Part shown: piece by piece, positions 63,271 through 64,000 of the stretch
How positions within the stretch are numbered: the stretch's first letter is position 1
How the letters are laid out: each line of letters opens with the position of its first letter
Origin: Chitinophaga sp. YR573
Lineage (GTDB): Bacteria > Bacteroidota > Bacteroidia > Chitinophagales > Chitinophagaceae
Direction of reading: 5' to 3'
DNA: 64,000 nucleotides
NCBI RefSeq assembly: GCF_900110995.1
Contig: NZ_FOJF01000002.1
Span: 1,178,001-1,242,000, forward strand
Notes under the pieces: model-generated
What the model was told of the DNA's origin: nothing
Seen by the model: only the letters and a program-made list of their open reading frames with translations
Database searches by the model: none
Made by a program: the position numbers and the translations under genes

Positions 63271-63335
63271 TTCTTGTGTGAATTTTATGAGGCAAAAGTA
63301 GAGGGCTAAAAAATAGCGGAGATGGACAATTCATT

Positions 63336-63998
63336 TTATTTCCCCGACAAATCTTGCTTGGGCAAAAATTCACTTACACTTTTTCCTGTGCTTTTTTTAA
63401 AGAGCCTTGAAAAATAATCAGGGTCATTAAAGCCCAATTCATAGGCCAATTCTTTGACAGAAGTATTGGAATAACGCAATTTTCTCTGAGCTTCCGTTAT
63501 CAAACGGTTAATAAAATAATCTTTTGGCGATGTTCCGGAATATTCTTTTACAATCCGGTATAAACTGTTTGTAGATAAAGCTAATTTTTCTGCAATTGCG
63601 TTGATAGAAGGTTGTTCTGTAAGGGATGTTTCCACGACTAATTTGAACTCGATAAACTTTGAAAGGTTAGTGTTTAAAATATTGACGGGTTCTGTGTTTT
63701 TGAAATAAGCGCTGTTTAATTCTGATAGCAATAAGTTCAGATAAGCTAATATTATTTCAGTGTCGGTCTCATATTTATCTAAGTGAAGTATCTGATTTAA
63801 AATTCCAAAAACCTTTATTACTCTTTCTTTTGCAGCACTGTCAAGAACTATGGTTTGTGCGTTTAAAGGGTTGATCAAAAAAGGAAATTGTTGTGGCAAC
63901 AATGCCAATGTATTTTCATCAAACAGCAGCTTGAAATATTTAAGATCGTCTGTTTTAGCGGGTGGCGTAAGAATTTGATTTGGCATTGCAAAAAGCAA
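63336..63998 (-). CDS. AraC-family regulator, probably cut by the window end
   Basis: At least 220 residues. The C-terminal AraC domain is complete: INAIAEKLALSTNSLYRIVKEYSGTSPKDYFINRLI and NTSVKELAYELGFNDPDYFSRLFKKSTGKSVSEF. The N-terminal sensor part is partial or short: the frame stays open to the window edge, with a TTG at 63998 and an ATG at 63986, and the usual cupin start is not seen. It precedes the CBR1-like SDR gene and probably controls it. Confidence 0.85.
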   Translation of the reverse strand: MLFAMPNQILTPPAKTDDLKYFKLLFDENTLALLPQQFPFLINPLNAQTIVLDSAAKERVIKVFGILNQILHLDKYETDTEIILAYLNLLLSELNSAYFKNTEPVNILNTNLSKFIEFKLVVETSLTEQPSINAIAEKLALSTNSLYRIVKEYSGTSPKDYFINRLITEAQRKLRYSNTSVKELAYELGFNDPDYFSRLFKKSTGKSVSEFLPKQDLSGK

Positions 63999-64000
63999 GT

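Overview
The window reads as chromosome from a Bacteroidota soil or plant-type bacterium, most like Chitinophaga (Chitinophagaceae). The reasons are the TonB-dependent receptor with a carboxypeptidase-regulatory N-terminus, lipoproteins with short lipobox signals, six-cysteine secreted peptides of DUF6520 type, few clear Shine-Dalgarno sites, and the protein families present. This placement is inference; there is no rRNA or other decisive marker and I see no tRNA genes.

Layout. 0-12.7 kb is ordinary chromosome with single genes separated by strong hairpins: a DUF2461 protein, a HEAT-repeat protein, a LOG-family nucleotide hydrolase, a small lipoprotein, an alginate-lyase-like lipoprotein, DoxX, VOC plus TetR, an EamA permease, an ACE-like M2 peptidase, a tandem pair of six-cysteine exported peptides, an S9 peptidase and an orphan DUF4157 protein. 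12.7-46.8 kb is a large cobalamin (B12) island. CobW-CobN run on the + strand. A glycerol block (outer-membrane protein, GlpF, GlpK, GlpD, divergent GlpR) sits inside the island. From 45.2 kb back to 23.1 kb almost everything is on the - strand: CobQ, CobD-like, CbiB, a cobalamin riboswitch, a 2Fe-2S protein, a TonB receptor, a NiCoT permease, a Rossmann-fold protein, CbiX, CobI, CobJ-CobH fusion, BluB, CbiE-CbiT fusion, CbiG-CobM fusion, CobK, CbiD, a second cobalt/nickel permease, a ChlI-like ATPase, a VWA (ChlD-like) gene, CobU, CobT, CobS, CobC and an ATP:corrinoid adenosyltransferase. CbiA follows on + at 45.5 kb. Together these can make adenosylcobalamin from sirohydrochlorin/precorrin-2; only uroporphyrinogen methyltransferase and precorrin-2 oxidase are not in the window. 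The route is mixed: CbiX, CbiD and CbiG mark the oxygen-independent branch, while CobN plus ChlI/ChlD and BluB are typical of aerobic organisms.

46.8-49.7 kb holds two uncharacterised genes, one with a GAF domain. 50-64 kb is an accessory region of reductases (SDR, NmrA-like, epimerase, zinc-independent MDR), DoxX, and AraC and Crp/Fnr regulators. It has TTG/GTG starts, a gene broken by a stop codon, degraded coding remnants, palindromes and repeated control regions, and looks like a patchwork of small transferred redox-regulon cassettes.

The most notable observations are: the ChlI-like and VWA reading frames overlap in a -1 relation with no good start for the second, which fits one chlD gene decoded by programmed frameshifting; the same operator-like region stands before two genes on either side of a Crp/Fnr regulator; a REP-like nested palindrome has a related copy 12 kb away; and the DUF2147 gene is interrupted exactly at its signal-peptide junction.
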